A DNA stretch of 64,000 nt from Streptomyces alboflavus (GCF_000716675.1 NZ_JNXT01000038.1:124001-188000); one strand, 5' to 3'; shown: positions 48,101-56,597, counted from the stretch's first letter. The notes: generated from the sequence alone by a model not told the origin. Program-made: numbers and translations.

Positions 48101-49282
48101 CGCCGCACCCGTACCGCCACGCTGACGGGCCACGGCACGAACGTCTACAGCCTGGCGTTCGCCCCCGGGTCACGGCCGCTGCTCGCGTCGAGCGGCGAGA
48201 ACGGGGCCATCACCCTGTGGGACCCGTCACGGACCGCCCTGTCCGGCCACCGCGACCGGGTCAACAAGGCCGTGTTCAGCCCGGACGGCCGCACCCTGGC
48301 CACGGCGAGCGACGACGGCACCGCCGTGCTCTGGGACCTGCGCCGGGGGATCCGCAGGGCGACGCTCGACGGGCGTACCGGACCGGTCACTTCGGTGGCC
48401 TTCAGTCCGGACGGCCGCACCGTCGCCACCGCCACGGGCACCGATGTGCACCCGCCCCGCGCCAAGGACTACACCCTCACCCTCTGGCGCACGGCCGCCC
48501 CCGGCCGGCCGCTGGCCCGCCTCACCGGCCACAGCGACCGCGTCCTGGACGTCGCGTTCAGCCCCGACGGCCGGACGGTGGCGACGGCGGGCGCCGACGA
48601 CACCGTGATGCTCTGGGACCTCGCGCTCCGCGCCCGCCTGGCCGTGCTGCACCAGGGCGCCCGCAGGGGTCGCTCCCCGGCGGACCGCCCGCCGGGCGCC
48701 GAGGCCAAGTGGGGTGTCCACGCGGTGGCGTTCAGCCCGGACGGCAGGACCCTCGCCTCGGCGGGGCACGACGGCAGGGCCCTGCTGTGGGACGTGCCGA
48801 CGCGCACCCGCCGTCTCACGCTGGCCGGGCACACCGGTTCGCTGCGGGCGCTCGCGTTCAGCCCCGACGGCCGTACGCTCGCCACCGCCGCGCTCGACCA
48901 GAAGGTCGTCCTGTGGGACACCGCGTCCGGCTCCCGGCGCGCCGCCTTCACGGGCGACTCCTCGGGCCTCGCCGTGGCGTTCAGCCCCGACGGCCGTACG
49001 CTGGCCGCGGCCAACGCCGACACCGCCGTCGTGCTGTGGGACCTGCGCGCGCGCCGCCAACTGGCCACCCTCACCGGCCACACCCGGCAGGTGCGCGGCC
49101 TCGACTTCAGCCCCGACGGCACCCGCCTCGCCTCCGCGGCCGTCGACGGCAGGGCGGTGCTGTGGAACACCGACGCCGAACGCACCGCGGCGCAGCTGTG
49201 CGCGACGCGCCCGCGGGAGCTCTCCGAGCCGGAACGGAACAGGTACGCGGCCCAGGCCGACGTGCACCGCGCCTGCGAGTGA
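45134..49282 (+). CDS. nSTAND NTPase with HTH N-terminus, one membrane helix and 14 WD40 repeats
   Basis: A 1382-residue signalling protein. An XRE-like helical N-terminus (about 10-85) precedes FFGRERLTDEL and the STAND ATPase: Walker A GPSGSGKSS (about 151-159) and Walker B WVVVDQFEE (about 205). One transmembrane helix (about 518-537, YSAMGLAALLLLVTGVSVLA) follows a Lys/Arg-poor coiled region. Then come 14 WD40 units of the type FSPDGRTLATAG...LWD, enough for two seven-blade propellers. A low-complexity insert of about 140 residues separates repeats 3 and 4. Such proteins are found in Streptomyces sensing or conflict systems; ligand and effector output are unknown. The start is the first ATG with a G-rich upstream region. 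Confidence 0.88.
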   Translation: MGSRENPLDPAAGPVQRFACALRELRRGAGTPTYRTMARRTDFSVTTLAAAASGERLPSPAVLAAYVQACGGDVAEWERARRAAHREESARPPEEGEDTADPPYRGLARFEIDDSERFFGRERLTDELIRLVREHRHVIVLGPSGSGKSSLLRAGLVPRLRGADEEPPAAIRILTPGARPVHEHGKLFVPAPGPRETWVVVDQFEEVFTLCRDPRERAAFIELLLADGDGRLRVVLGARADFYSRCLEHPGLAAVVRDASLPIGPMTRAELRAAIVRPAAAAGLVVERALTARLVEETADEPGGLPLLSHVLLETWRRRRGRTLTLDAHLAAGGLRGAIAQTAERVHSGLTQDQAELARRILLRLITPGEGAQDTRRPVDRAEFDHGEHGDRSDTDAVLDRLVRARLLTVDAGSVDLAHEALITAWPRLRTWIEADRERLVAHRRLTEAAALWEELERDSGAVYRGTRLSAAEERFCVPGGQDDFTAAEREFLAAGLAARDAERRAATRRNRYVRYSAMGLAALLLLVTGVSVLAVDQREDAERARQRATSRQLAAQAVSLAPSRPAVAGLLAVEAYRTAPTPEARGALLTMSTFRSHQGELTGHDDAVSEVAFAPDGTLASVSRDRRIILWDPRRRTREAVLTGHHTWLRTVAFSPDGRAFATGGDDGRVLLWDTATRKRLAAADGHTGPVKSLAFSPDGRTLATAGVDGTVALWGLGDGRADDRPSRDRASRDRPSRDRASRARTAVDEQGQEHPAHAAPPRSRTTPSRPGPDRPARNHPAGNQPPQEHTAQNKHGLGPLPQSHAADHPPDQQRRGQYDPGHHPAPNPLPRDLLAPSHPRHDAPATTRSTRTVQGPPPLDPAFRRRDTLRGHAGSVNSVVFSPDGRTVATAGEDREAMLWDTASGKRRAKLSGHKDAVKGIGFSPDGRTLATGSGDHTVILWHVGRGTRAATLAGHSGAVRALAFSPDGRTLATAGLDRTVVLWDPARRTRTATLTGHGTNVYSLAFAPGSRPLLASSGENGAITLWDPSRTALSGHRDRVNKAVFSPDGRTLATASDDGTAVLWDLRRGIRRATLDGRTGPVTSVAFSPDGRTVATATGTDVHPPRAKDYTLTLWRTAAPGRPLARLTGHSDRVLDVAFSPDGRTVATAGADDTVMLWDLALRARLAVLHQGARRGRSPADRPPGAEAKWGVHAVAFSPDGRTLASAGHDGRALLWDVPTRTRRLTLAGHTGSLRALAFSPDGRTLATAALDQKVVLWDTASGSRRAAFTGDSSGLAVAFSPDGRTLAAANADTAVVLWDLRARRQLATLTGHTRQVRGLDFSPDGTRLASAAVDGRAVLWNTDAERTAAQLCATRPRELSEPERNRYAAQADVHRACE
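47305..47370. repeat. Tandem DRPSRDRAS-coding repeat in the WD40 protein insert
   Basis: Two 27-bp units, plus a partial one, encode the charged DRPSRDRAS motif at the start of the low-complexity insert between WD40 repeats 3 and 4. The insert is Pro/His/Gln/Arg-rich and probably a disordered bridge between propellers. Confidence 0.7.
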
Positions 49283-49818
49283 CCTCCCGGTCAGGTGTGC
49301 CGACGAGCCCGGCCACGTCTGTGGCCGGGTGCCCGGCGCTACCGCCGCCACGGGTCGTCGCTCGCCCGCGGGCCCGTCGTGGCCGGTCGCGCAGTTCCCC
49401 GCGCCCCCAACGGGGCACCTCCGCCCAGCACCCGACCACACCCACCGCACCTGCGACTGCCCCGCCCGGGCCCGCCCTCGGCCACGCGCTTCGCTGTGGC
49501 TTCCGCCAGAGGTCGTCACTCTCCTGCGGACCGTCGTGGCTGGTCGCGCAGTTCCCCGCGCCCCCAACGGGGCGCGCCCACCCAGCAACCGAGCGCACCC
49601 ACCGCACCTGCGACTGCCCCCGCCCGGGCCTGTCCCCCGGCCCTCGGCCACGCGCTTCGCTGTGGCTTCCGCCAGGGGCCGTCACTCTCCTGCGGACCGT
49701 CGTGGCCGGTCGCGCAGTTCCCCGCGCCCCTACGGGGCGCGCCCGCCGCAGCGGCGACTCCCCAAGCCCCCCACGGGGCACATCCGCTGACGCCGCCCGA
49801 CGCGCCCCGCGAGAGCCC
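49283..49818. repeat. Three copies of a ~160-bp intergenic repeat with hairpins
   Basis: Copies of the block starting GTCGTGGCCGGTCGCGCAGT begin at 49376, 49533 and 49699. Each continues with CCCCGCGCCCC(C/T)AACGGGGC-type inverted repeats, then CACCGCACCTGCGACTGCCC and, between copies, CACGCGCTTCGCTGTGGCTT. The core with GCGCAGTTCCCCGCGCCCC is a motif I recall from many Streptomyces intergenic regions. The hairpins may act as terminators for the convergent WD40 and dehydrogenase genes. No gene is seen in this stretch. Confidence 0.85.
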
Positions 49819-50835
49819 TCACGTACCGGCCACAGCCACCGGCGCCCCCGTCCGCGCCGACGCGTACGCCGCCGCCACGATCCGCAGTGTGCGCAGCCCA
49901 CCCTCGCCGTCCGCGACGGCCATGCCGTCGGGGCCGGGGCCGTACAGGAAGGCACGGAGCATCGCCGCGTCCAGGTCGACGCCGAAGGGGAGTTCGAGGG
50001 CGCGGCCGTGGCGTTCGCTGTGGCCGTGGACCTTCTGGTCGAAGGCGTCCATCTCCAGGGTGGCGTGCTCGCCGACGAGGGTCATCTCCAGGCCGCCCCA
50101 GGCGGGGTGGGAGCGGGGGTGGGACCAGGAGCAGTCGATGGTGGCGACGGTGTCGTTGTCGTACACCACGGTGACGAGGCCGCTGGTCTCGGCGGTCACT
50201 TCGCCCTCGTACAGGAGGTTGTTGGTCTGGGCGTAGACCTCCACGGCGTGGGCGGCGAACAGGTCGTCGAGGAGGTCGGCGATGTGGACGGTGTGGTCCA
50301 TCAGGGCGCCGCCGCCCGCGAGTTCGGGGTCGGCGAACCAGCGGCGGGCGCGGGTCGGCATATGGCCGTTGTTGGCGCCGGACACGGTCAGGACGCGGCC
50401 GGTGTCACCGGCGGCGACGGCTCGTTTGACGGCCGCGTACGCGGGGCTGAACCGCACCGGGAAGGCGACCGCGAGCCGCACCCCGGCCGCCCGGCACGCG
50501 GCGACCATGGCCTCGCCGTCCGCGACGGTGGTCGCGAGCGGCTTCTCGCAGAGGACGTCGACGCGGTGTGCGGCGGCGAGTTCGACGAGCGGGCGGTGGC
50601 GGGCGTTCTCGGAGCAGACGATCACGGCGTCAGGACCCCAGGCGAAGGCGTCCTCGTACGTCTCCGCGTACCGGACGCCGTGGCCCTCGGCGAACGCGCG
50701 GCCCCGGGTCTCGCCGGGCGCGGCGAGCGCGGTGTCGGGATCGCTGCCGATGACCTCCACGCCGGGCAGGTCCCGGAGCAGGGTCAGATAGGCCGCCGCG
50801 TGGACGTGGGCGAAGGAGAGGACGGCGACCTTCAT
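49819..50835 (-). CDS. Gfo/Idh/MocA-family NAD(P)-dependent dehydrogenase
   Basis: A 338-residue sugar or cyclitol dehydrogenase. The Rossmann N-terminus is MKVAVLSFAHVHAAAYL, the EKP motif is VLCEKPLATTVADGEAM, and GGGALMDHTVHIADLLDDL supplies the catalytic-face Asp/His. The ATG overlaps the upstream dehydrogenase stop (ATGA). Last gene of the ROK-ABC-dehydrogenase operon. AFAHVH at the nucleotide loop is less Gly-rich than the standard GxGxxG. Substrate unknown. Confidence 0.9.
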   Translation of the reverse strand: MKVAVLSFAHVHAAAYLTLLRDLPGVEVIGSDPDTALAAPGETRGRAFAEGHGVRYAETYEDAFAWGPDAVIVCSENARHRPLVELAAAHRVDVLCEKPLATTVADGEAMVAACRAAGVRLAVAFPVRFSPAYAAVKRAVAAGDTGRVLTVSGANNGHMPTRARRWFADPELAGGGALMDHTVHIADLLDDLFAAHAVEVYAQTNNLLYEGEVTAETSGLVTVVYDNDTVATIDCSWSHPRSHPAWGGLEMTLVGEHATLEMDAFDQKVHGHSERHGRALELPFGVDLDAAMLRAFLYGPGPDGMAVADGEGGLRTLRIVAAAYASARTGAPVAVAGT

Positions 50836-51902
50836 CGGGTGGGCTCCACGTTCGCGGCGGCCGGGGCGGGGGCCGGGCCGGGTGGTGCCGCCGGGGCGGT
50901 GGTCAGTTCGACGGCGCGGCCCGTGCGGCTCGACTCCACGGCTGCGCGCGCGATGCGCACGGCCTCGATACCGTCGCGGGCGCTCACCCGCGGCCGTACC
51001 GCCGGGTCGTCCCAGGACGCGGCGAACTCGCGGAGTTCGCTGAGGTAGGGGCTCTCCGTCATGGGGCTCGACGGGATGCCCTCGTTGGCGGCGCGCTCGC
51101 CCTGCGCGGTGATGCGGAAGCCGGGCACTGCGGTGGAGTCGTGGCACAGGAGCCCATCGGCGCCCGCGATCCGGAACGTCGTACGGAACCGCTGGTCGGG
51201 CAGCCCCCACAGGCCGCTGACGTGGCTGACGGCGCCGGAGGCGTGGGTGAGGACGGCGGTGGCGGTGACGACGCCGGCCGGTGCGCCCGTGGCGTGCTCG
51301 ACGCCCCGGGTGCGGGCGTGCACGCGCACCACGTCGCCCGCGACCCAGCGGGCGATGTCGATGTCGTGCACCATCAGGTCCATGATCACGCCGCCGGACT
51401 GGGCGGGGTCCCCGAACCAGGGCGCCCACTGCGGCCGCGCCCCGCCCCGGGTGAAGCGGAGCACGGCGACGGCACCGAGTTCCGCGCGTACCACGGCGTC
51501 CCGCATGGCCGCGTACGCCGGGAAGTAGCGCACCACGTGCGCCGGGTGGAGGCGGACGCCCGCCGCGTCGGCGGCGGCCGCGATGTCCTCGGCGTCGGCG
51601 ACGGTCAGCGCGAGCGGCTTCTCGCAGACGACGTGCCGTCCCGCGGCGATCGCGGCGAGGGCGAGGTCCTTGTGGGTGGGGGTGGGGGTGCAGATGTCGA
51701 CGGCGCGGCAGTCGGCGAGGAGTTCGGGAAGCGTGGGCACGGCGGTGACGTCGTGGCCGCGCGCCGCGTACTCGGCGGCGAGCTTCTCCGCCGAGCCGTC
51801 CTGGGTGTGGACGCCGACCCGCGCGCCCAGTTCCAGCCAGCCGGGCAGATGCGCGCGGGCGATGCCGCCCGCGCCGAGCAGGCCGATGTGAAGCGGTGGC
51901 AT
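50832..51902 (-). CDS. Gfo/Idh/MocA-family dehydrogenase
   Basis: A 356-residue NAD(P)-dependent oxidoreductase: IGLLGAGGIARAHLPGW (Rossmann), HVVCEKPLALTVADAED (EKP), GGVIMDLMVHDIDIARWVAG (catalytic Asp/His). Its C-terminal tail is Pro/Ala-rich and probably unstructured. Follows the ABC permease by 110 bp and overlaps the next dehydrogenase by 4 bp. Two paralogous dehydrogenases beside a sugar transporter suggest successive oxidation/epimerisation of an imported sugar or inositol-like compound. Confidence 0.9.
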   Translation of the reverse strand: MPPLHIGLLGAGGIARAHLPGWLELGARVGVHTQDGSAEKLAAEYAARGHDVTAVPTLPELLADCRAVDICTPTPTHKDLALAAIAAGRHVVCEKPLALTVADAEDIAAAADAAGVRLHPAHVVRYFPAYAAMRDAVVRAELGAVAVLRFTRGGARPQWAPWFGDPAQSGGVIMDLMVHDIDIARWVAGDVVRVHARTRGVEHATGAPAGVVTATAVLTHASGAVSHVSGLWGLPDQRFRTTFRIAGADGLLCHDSTAVPGFRITAQGERAANEGIPSSPMTESPYLSELREFAASWDDPAVRPRVSARDGIEAVRIARAAVESSRTGRAVELTTAPAAPPGPAPAPAAANVEPTR

Positions 51903-51924
51903 GGGGGATCTGGCCTTTCTCTGT

Positions 51925-52005
51925 ACGTCGGGGCTCTGAACATCGGGCTCTGAACGTCGGGGCCCTGAACGTCGGGTCTCTGAAAGTCGGGTTTCTGAAA
52001 GTCGG
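51925..52005. repeat. Five to six imperfect 15-bp repeats between permease and dehydrogenase genes
   Basis: Units of the type ACGTCGGGGCTCTGA follow one another with small variations. They lie in the untranslated gap between two co-oriented operon genes. Possibly a slippage-prone spacer or a target for mRNA processing; no clear hairpin. Confidence 0.75.
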
Positions 52006-52012
52006 GGTGCCG

Positions 52013-52846
52013 TCAGCCCTTTGAGCCGCTGAAGGCGACGCTCTGCACGAAGTGCCGCTGCAGGAGGACGTAGACGAGCAGCATCGGCAGGCTCGCGATC
52101 AGCGAACCAGCCATCATCACCGGGTAGTTGGTCTCGTACTGCCCCTTGAGGGAGGTCAGGCCCGCACTGATCGGCATGGTCTCAGGGTCGGTGTTGACGA
52201 CGAGGGGCCACAGCAGGTCGTTCCAGGCGGTCATGGCGGTGATGACGGCGAGCGCGGCGAGCGCGGGCCGGATCAGCGGCAGCATGATCGACCAGAAGAT
52301 GCGGAAGGAGCCCGCGCCGTCGATGCGCGCGGCCTCCTCCAGCTCCTTGGGCAGCGCGAGGAACGCCTGCCGCAGCAGGAAGGTGCCGAAGGCGCTGAAC
52401 ATGCCGGGGAGGAACAGCGCGGGCGTGGAGTTGAGCAGCCCGAACTGCTGGATGATGTCGTACTGCGGCAGCACGAGCAGCGAGCTCGGCACCATCAGGA
52501 CGGAGAGGAAGAGCCCGAACAGCAGGTCACGGCCGCGGAACCGCAGGCGCGCGAAGGCGTAGGCGGCGAGCGAGCAGAACACGAGCTGGCCGGCCGTGCG
52601 CCCGGCGGTCGCGAGGACGCTGTTGGTGAGCATCTCGCGGAACGGCAGGGCGGTGAAGACCTCGTCGAAACTCGACCAGTTCCAGTCGTCGGGCAGGAAC
52701 GTGGGCGGGACCCGGGAGACCTCGGCGAGCGACTTGAGCGCGGTGAGGGCCTGCCAGAGGAACGGGAAGACCATCACGACGGCACCGAGCGACAGGACCA
52801 GGTGGGTCGCCACGGAGCCCATGTCGAGGCGTCGGCGGTCAGCCAT
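52013..52846 (-). CDS. Sugar ABC transporter permease (MalG family)
   Basis: A 277-residue inner-membrane protein with six hydrophobic helices. The cytoplasmic EAA loop reads EEAARIDGAGSFRIFWSIML followed by PLIRP, the ATPase contact site of carbohydrate (CUT1) permeases. Starts inside the end of the other permease gene (8-bp overlap). No ATPase gene is nearby, which fits the shared MsiK ATPase of streptomycetes. Confidence 0.94.
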   Translation of the reverse strand: MADRRRLDMGSVATHLVLSLGAVVMVFPFLWQALTALKSLAEVSRVPPTFLPDDWNWSSFDEVFTALPFREMLTNSVLATAGRTAGQLVFCSLAAYAFARLRFRGRDLLFGLFLSVLMVPSSLLVLPQYDIIQQFGLLNSTPALFLPGMFSAFGTFLLRQAFLALPKELEEAARIDGAGSFRIFWSIMLPLIRPALAALAVITAMTAWNDLLWPLVVNTDPETMPISAGLTSLKGQYETNYPVMMAGSLIASLPMLLVYVLLQRHFVQSVAFSGSKG

Positions 52847-53783
52847 AGTGCACCCACTTCCGCTGGAGCCGGAACTGCAGATAGGTGAGGCCCGCGATGA
52901 GCAGCATCAGCAGGAAGGCGAGGGCGGCCGCGGCGCCCTGGGCGTTCTCGATGAACGCCCACTTGTAGAAGAGGCCCACGACCGACTGGGTGTCGCCGAC
53001 CGCGGGGTTCTTCTCGCCCATCATGATGTAGATCAGGTCGAAGGTCTGCAGGGACTGGATCATGCAGATGACGGAGGCGAAGAACAGCGTGGGGCTGAGC
53101 AGCGGCAGCGTGATGGTGAAGAAGCGGCGCAGCGGCCCGGCCCCGTCCAGCTCCGCGGCCTCGTAGTAGTCCCGCGGGATCGCCTTGATGCCGGCCATGA
53201 AGATGATCAAGTAGTAGCCGGTGGTCGACCAGACCATGACGGCGCCGATGGCGAGCACGGCCGTGGAGGGGTCGGATACCCAGTAGTGCCGGTCGACCCC
53301 GAACCATCCCAGGATCTCGTTCAGAAGCCCGAAGTCGCCGTTGTAGAGCCAGTTCCAGACCAGGCCCACGGCGACAGGCAGCGTCACGAACGGCACGAAG
53401 TACAGGGCGCGGTAGACGGCGACGCCGCGCAGCCCGCGCCGGTTGAGGAGCGCGGCCACGACGATGGCGAGGGGCAGCGCGAGCAGCCCGACGCCGCAGT
53501 AGATGAGGGTGTTGCCGAGCGCCTGCCAGACGGTGACGTCGCGCAGCACGCGCGCGTAGTTGTCGGTGCCGGTCCAGGTGTGGCCGCCGAAGGGGCCGAA
53601 CTCGGTGAAGCTGAAGTAGAACGTCTGGATCATCGGCCAGAAGTAGAAGACCGCGAAGCCGATGCCGAGCGGTGCGATGAACCCGTACGCGGCCCGCTGA
53701 CCGCGCGACGCGGGCCTCGGCGCGGACTTCGGCACCCGGCGGTCGGCCGCCTTCGCGGCGGCCGTGGCGGGAAAGAGACTCAT
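52839..53783 (-). CDS. Sugar ABC transporter permease (MalF family)
   Basis: A 314-residue permease. A basic N-terminus is followed by TM1 (YGFIAPLGIGFAVFYFWPMI), and the EAA loop is YYEAAELDGAGPLRRFFTIT followed by LPLLSP. The ATG overlaps the binding-protein stop and the gene overlaps the next permease, so the three are translated as a unit. CUT1 family by loop sequence. Confidence 0.94.
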   Translation of the reverse strand: MSLFPATAAAKAADRRVPKSAPRPASRGQRAAYGFIAPLGIGFAVFYFWPMIQTFYFSFTEFGPFGGHTWTGTDNYARVLRDVTVWQALGNTLIYCGVGLLALPLAIVVAALLNRRGLRGVAVYRALYFVPFVTLPVAVGLVWNWLYNGDFGLLNEILGWFGVDRHYWVSDPSTAVLAIGAVMVWSTTGYYLIIFMAGIKAIPRDYYEAAELDGAGPLRRFFTITLPLLSPTLFFASVICMIQSLQTFDLIYIMMGEKNPAVGDTQSVVGLFYKWAFIENAQGAAAALAFLLMLLIAGLTYLQFRLQRKWVHYG

Positions 53784-55045
53784 CAGCTCCGCTCCTCCTT
53801 CAGGGCCCGGTCCATCTGCTTCCCGAGCGTGCGGGCCGCGTCCTCGATCCCGCCCTTGCCGCTGAACGCGGCGCCGAGAAGGGGGTATTGGAGGTTCTCC
53901 CAGACGGCCGTGTTCTTCGAGCTCGGGTACGGGGTGGCGTACTTCTTCATGTCGAGGAAGTGCCTCAGGTCGAACTCCGGCATGGACTTCAGCCAGGCGT
54001 CCTGCGTGCCCGCGTAGCTGGAGATCGTGACGCCGGACTCCGCCTGGATCCCGGCGGCCCTGCGGCCCGCCATGAAGTGCACGAACTTCCAGGCGGCGGC
54101 CTTCTTGTCGCTCTTCGCGGAGATCACGTTGGCGAGGCCGTGGATGACGGTGGCCCGCTCGCGGCCCCTGGGCAGCGCGGTGACCCCGCCGTGGTCCTTC
54201 AGGGCGGGCACCGCGTACATCTGCCCGGCCATCGCGGACAGGTCGTGCACCATGGCCGCCTTCTCCGACCAGTAGCGCACCCGGGCGGTGCTCTCCACCA
54301 TGGCGCTCTGCGGCGGCGACCAGCCGCGGTCGATCATGTCGGTGAGGAAGCGCAGCCCCTCGACGGAACGTTCGTCACCGAACCCGGAGCGGCCGTCGCG
54401 CAGCACATGGCCACCCGCGCCGAAGATGGCGGGGTAGAGCACGAACTGGCGGTGCATCTCGGAGCAGAAGCCGTGCACACGCTGCCGCGGATTCGTGAGT
54501 TCGGCGGCGGCGTCCCGCAGGTCGTCCCAGGTCCAGGTGGTGTCGGGGTACTTGATGCCCGCCTTGTCGAAGAGGGCCTTGTTGTACCAGAGGCCGACGG
54601 TGTCGAAGTCCTTCGGCAGGCCGTACTGGACGCCGTCGTAGGAGTAGAGCCGCACGAGCTGCTCGGGGTGGCGGTCGACCGGGGTGCGGTCGTTGTCGAT
54701 GTGCTCGGACAGCGGCTCCAGGACGTCGTGGGCCGCGTACAGCTGGAAGTTGACGGCGTTCATCCAGAACACGTCGGGGGCGGTGCCGCCGCGCATCGAG
54801 GTCTTCAGGGTGGTCCAGTAGCTCGCCCACGGGGTCAGCTCGATGCGCACCGAGATGTCCGGGTGCTCCTCCTCGAACGCCGCGATGATCTTCTTCATGC
54901 CCGGGACCTGGGCGGGGTCCCACATGCCGTACGAGACGGTGGTGCGGCCGCCGCCGTCGGCGCCGCCGCCCTCGTCCGAGCAGGCGGCGAGCACCGGGGC
55001 AGACGCCGCGGCCAGGCCTGAGCAGAGGAGGGTCCTCCTGCGCAT
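53783..55045 (-). CDS. ABC sugar-binding lipoprotein
   Basis: A 420-residue extracytoplasmic solute-binding protein, family 1 type. The signal sequence MRRRTLLCSGLAAASAPV is followed by lipobox LAAC with Cys22, and the Arg run could also direct Tat export. The mature part has VSYGMWDPAQVPGMKKI, GGTAPDVFWMNAVNFQLY and GLPKDFDTVGLWYNKALFD, characteristic of CUT1 sugar binders. ATG at 55045 has GGAGG upstream; an ATG further upstream adds an unlikely segment. Confidence 0.94.
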   Translation of the reverse strand: MRRRTLLCSGLAAASAPVLAACSDEGGGADGGGRTTVSYGMWDPAQVPGMKKIIAAFEEEHPDISVRIELTPWASYWTTLKTSMRGGTAPDVFWMNAVNFQLYAAHDVLEPLSEHIDNDRTPVDRHPEQLVRLYSYDGVQYGLPKDFDTVGLWYNKALFDKAGIKYPDTTWTWDDLRDAAAELTNPRQRVHGFCSEMHRQFVLYPAIFGAGGHVLRDGRSGFGDERSVEGLRFLTDMIDRGWSPPQSAMVESTARVRYWSEKAAMVHDLSAMAGQMYAVPALKDHGGVTALPRGRERATVIHGLANVISAKSDKKAAAWKFVHFMAGRRAAGIQAESGVTISSYAGTQDAWLKSMPEFDLRHFLDMKKYATPYPSSKNTAVWENLQYPLLGAAFSGKGGIEDAARTLGKQMDRALKEERS

Positions 55046-55131
55046 CACGCGCCTCCGCTGGTGTTGGGGGTGGGTGGGTCTCCGGGGATCGGGCCAACGG
55101 GTCCTGCCGGGCACGGGCGCCCGGCGGGCGG

Positions 55132-56259
55132 TCAGCCGACGGGGTCGGCGAGGAGTTCCTCCTCGACGCGGTCGAGTGCCTTGCGCACCGCGCCGAGGGC
55201 GACGCCGCGCTCACCGAGGGAACTCAGCGCGATCCGGGGCACGTGCAGCGTAAGGGGCCGCAGCCGCTCCTCCAGGAGCGGCACGAGGTGGGCGCCGAGG
55301 GGAGTGGCGCCGCCGGTGAGGACGACGAGTTCGGGGTCGAGGGCGAGGGCGAGGGCGGCGATGCCGGGGGTGATGCGGTCGGCGAAGTCCGCTATGGCGT
55401 CGAGGGCGCGCGGGTCCTCGGCGTCGGCCGCGCGGGCGAGCGCGGCCACCTCGGACTCGCCGTCGCGCAGCCCGTCCTTCCAGGTGAGGGCTTCATGCGC
55501 GCTGTCCATGCCGAGCAGCGGAAGCAGGCCGAGTTCGCCCGCGCCGCCCCGGCCGCCGCGGTGCAGCTGCCCGCCGATGGTGATGCTGCAGGCGACGCGG
55601 TGCCCGGTCAGGACGCAGACCACGTCTCCGGCGAGGGTCGCTGCGCCCTGCCAGCGCTCGGCGAGCACCGCGAGGTTCACGTCGTTCTCGACGAGGGTGT
55701 GGCCGCTCTCGCCGTCGGCGAGGAGCCGGCCGAGGTCGACGCCGGACCACTCGGGCACCACGACGGAGGTGATGTGGCCGCTCGCGTCCACCACGCCGGG
55801 CACGCCGACGCAGCGGGCGAGGACGAGGTCGCGGCGGACGGTGTGGGTGTCGAGGAAGGCGTCGAGGCCGTCCTGGAGGAGGGCGAGGCGGGGGCCGCCG
55901 CCCAGCTCCGGGTCGACGTCGGCGCGTTCGACGGCGATGACGTTGCCGCCGAGGTCGGTGAGGAGCAGCACCATCTTGTGCAGGCCGATGTCGGCCCCGA
56001 GCACGTACCCGGACTCGCCCCGGAACCGGAACCGCCGCGCGGGGCGCCCCCGCACCCGCTCCCCCGCGTCGGCCTCGGTGACCCACCCCTGCGCGGTGAG
56101 CTCCTCCAGGGCCGCGTCCACGGTGGGCCGGGACAGGCCGGTGCCCGCGGCGAGTTCGGCGAGGGTCTGGGGGCTGCGGCGGTGCAGGGCGCGCAGGACG
56201 ACGGTGGTGTTGAGTCGGCGCAGGGCGGCCAGGTCGTGGCCGCGCGTCCGTTTTCGCAT
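55132..56259 (-). CDS. ROK-family transcriptional regulator (NagC/XylR-like)
   Basis: A 375-residue regulator. The N-terminal winged helix (about 10-75) includes LAELAAGTGLSRPTVDAALE. The ROK sugar-kinase-like domain follows, with VLGADIGLHKMVLLL, the VGVPGVVDASG signature and ITIGGQLHRGGRGGAGELG. The canonical ROK zinc motif CxCGxxGCxE is absent: after GAGELGLLPLLG come no cysteines, so it probably lacks zinc. The start at 56259 is preferred to 56385 because the domain begins there, though its Shine-Dalgarno is weak. It lies 86 bp upstream of the binding-protein gene and probably represses the transporter operon. Confidence 0.9.
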   Translation of the reverse strand: MRKRTRGHDLAALRRLNTTVVLRALHRRSPQTLAELAAGTGLSRPTVDAALEELTAQGWVTEADAGERVRGRPARRFRFRGESGYVLGADIGLHKMVLLLTDLGGNVIAVERADVDPELGGGPRLALLQDGLDAFLDTHTVRRDLVLARCVGVPGVVDASGHITSVVVPEWSGVDLGRLLADGESGHTLVENDVNLAVLAERWQGAATLAGDVVCVLTGHRVACSITIGGQLHRGGRGGAGELGLLPLLGMDSAHEALTWKDGLRDGESEVAALARAADAEDPRALDAIADFADRITPGIAALALALDPELVVLTGGATPLGAHLVPLLEERLRPLTLHVPRIALSSLGERGVALGAVRKALDRVEEELLADPVG

Positions 56260-56597
56260 CAGTTCTGCACCCCGGAAGAAGTGGTGAGGCAGCCCGACAG
56301 CGGCCCCGTTGAGGGGCCCTGGCCGAACTCCTGTCGAGATTCGGTAGGAGAGTTTCATAAAGCGAAGCCGCCGGGAAGCCCTCACGCACGGCTGATTCCC
56401 TTACGGTCACGGTCTCATCGCCCGTACGGTCAAGGGCCGCTGCCCGTACGGTCACCGACCCGATGCCGACACGGCCCCGGACGCCTGCCGGTACGGTCAC
56501 CGACGCCTGCCGTCCGGCCATGGACGCCCGCCCGCTACCGTCTCCTGGCCGGGCCCCGCACCGCCCGAACAGCCGCCCCCGACCGAGGAGTTGCCCC
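56260..56597. promoter_or_regulatory. Divergent regulatory region between ROK and methyltransferase genes
   Basis: Holds no gene. TTCATAAAG with GGTAGGAGAGTTTC (56341-56361) resembles half of the AGGAAAGTTTCCTAAC-type palindromes bound by Streptomyces ROK regulators, so it is a candidate operator for the ROK gene. Between 56400 and 56510 a GTACGGTCAC element occurs three to four times (for instance near 56450 and 56500), forming an irregular direct repeat upstream of the methyltransferase gene. Confidence 0.45.
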
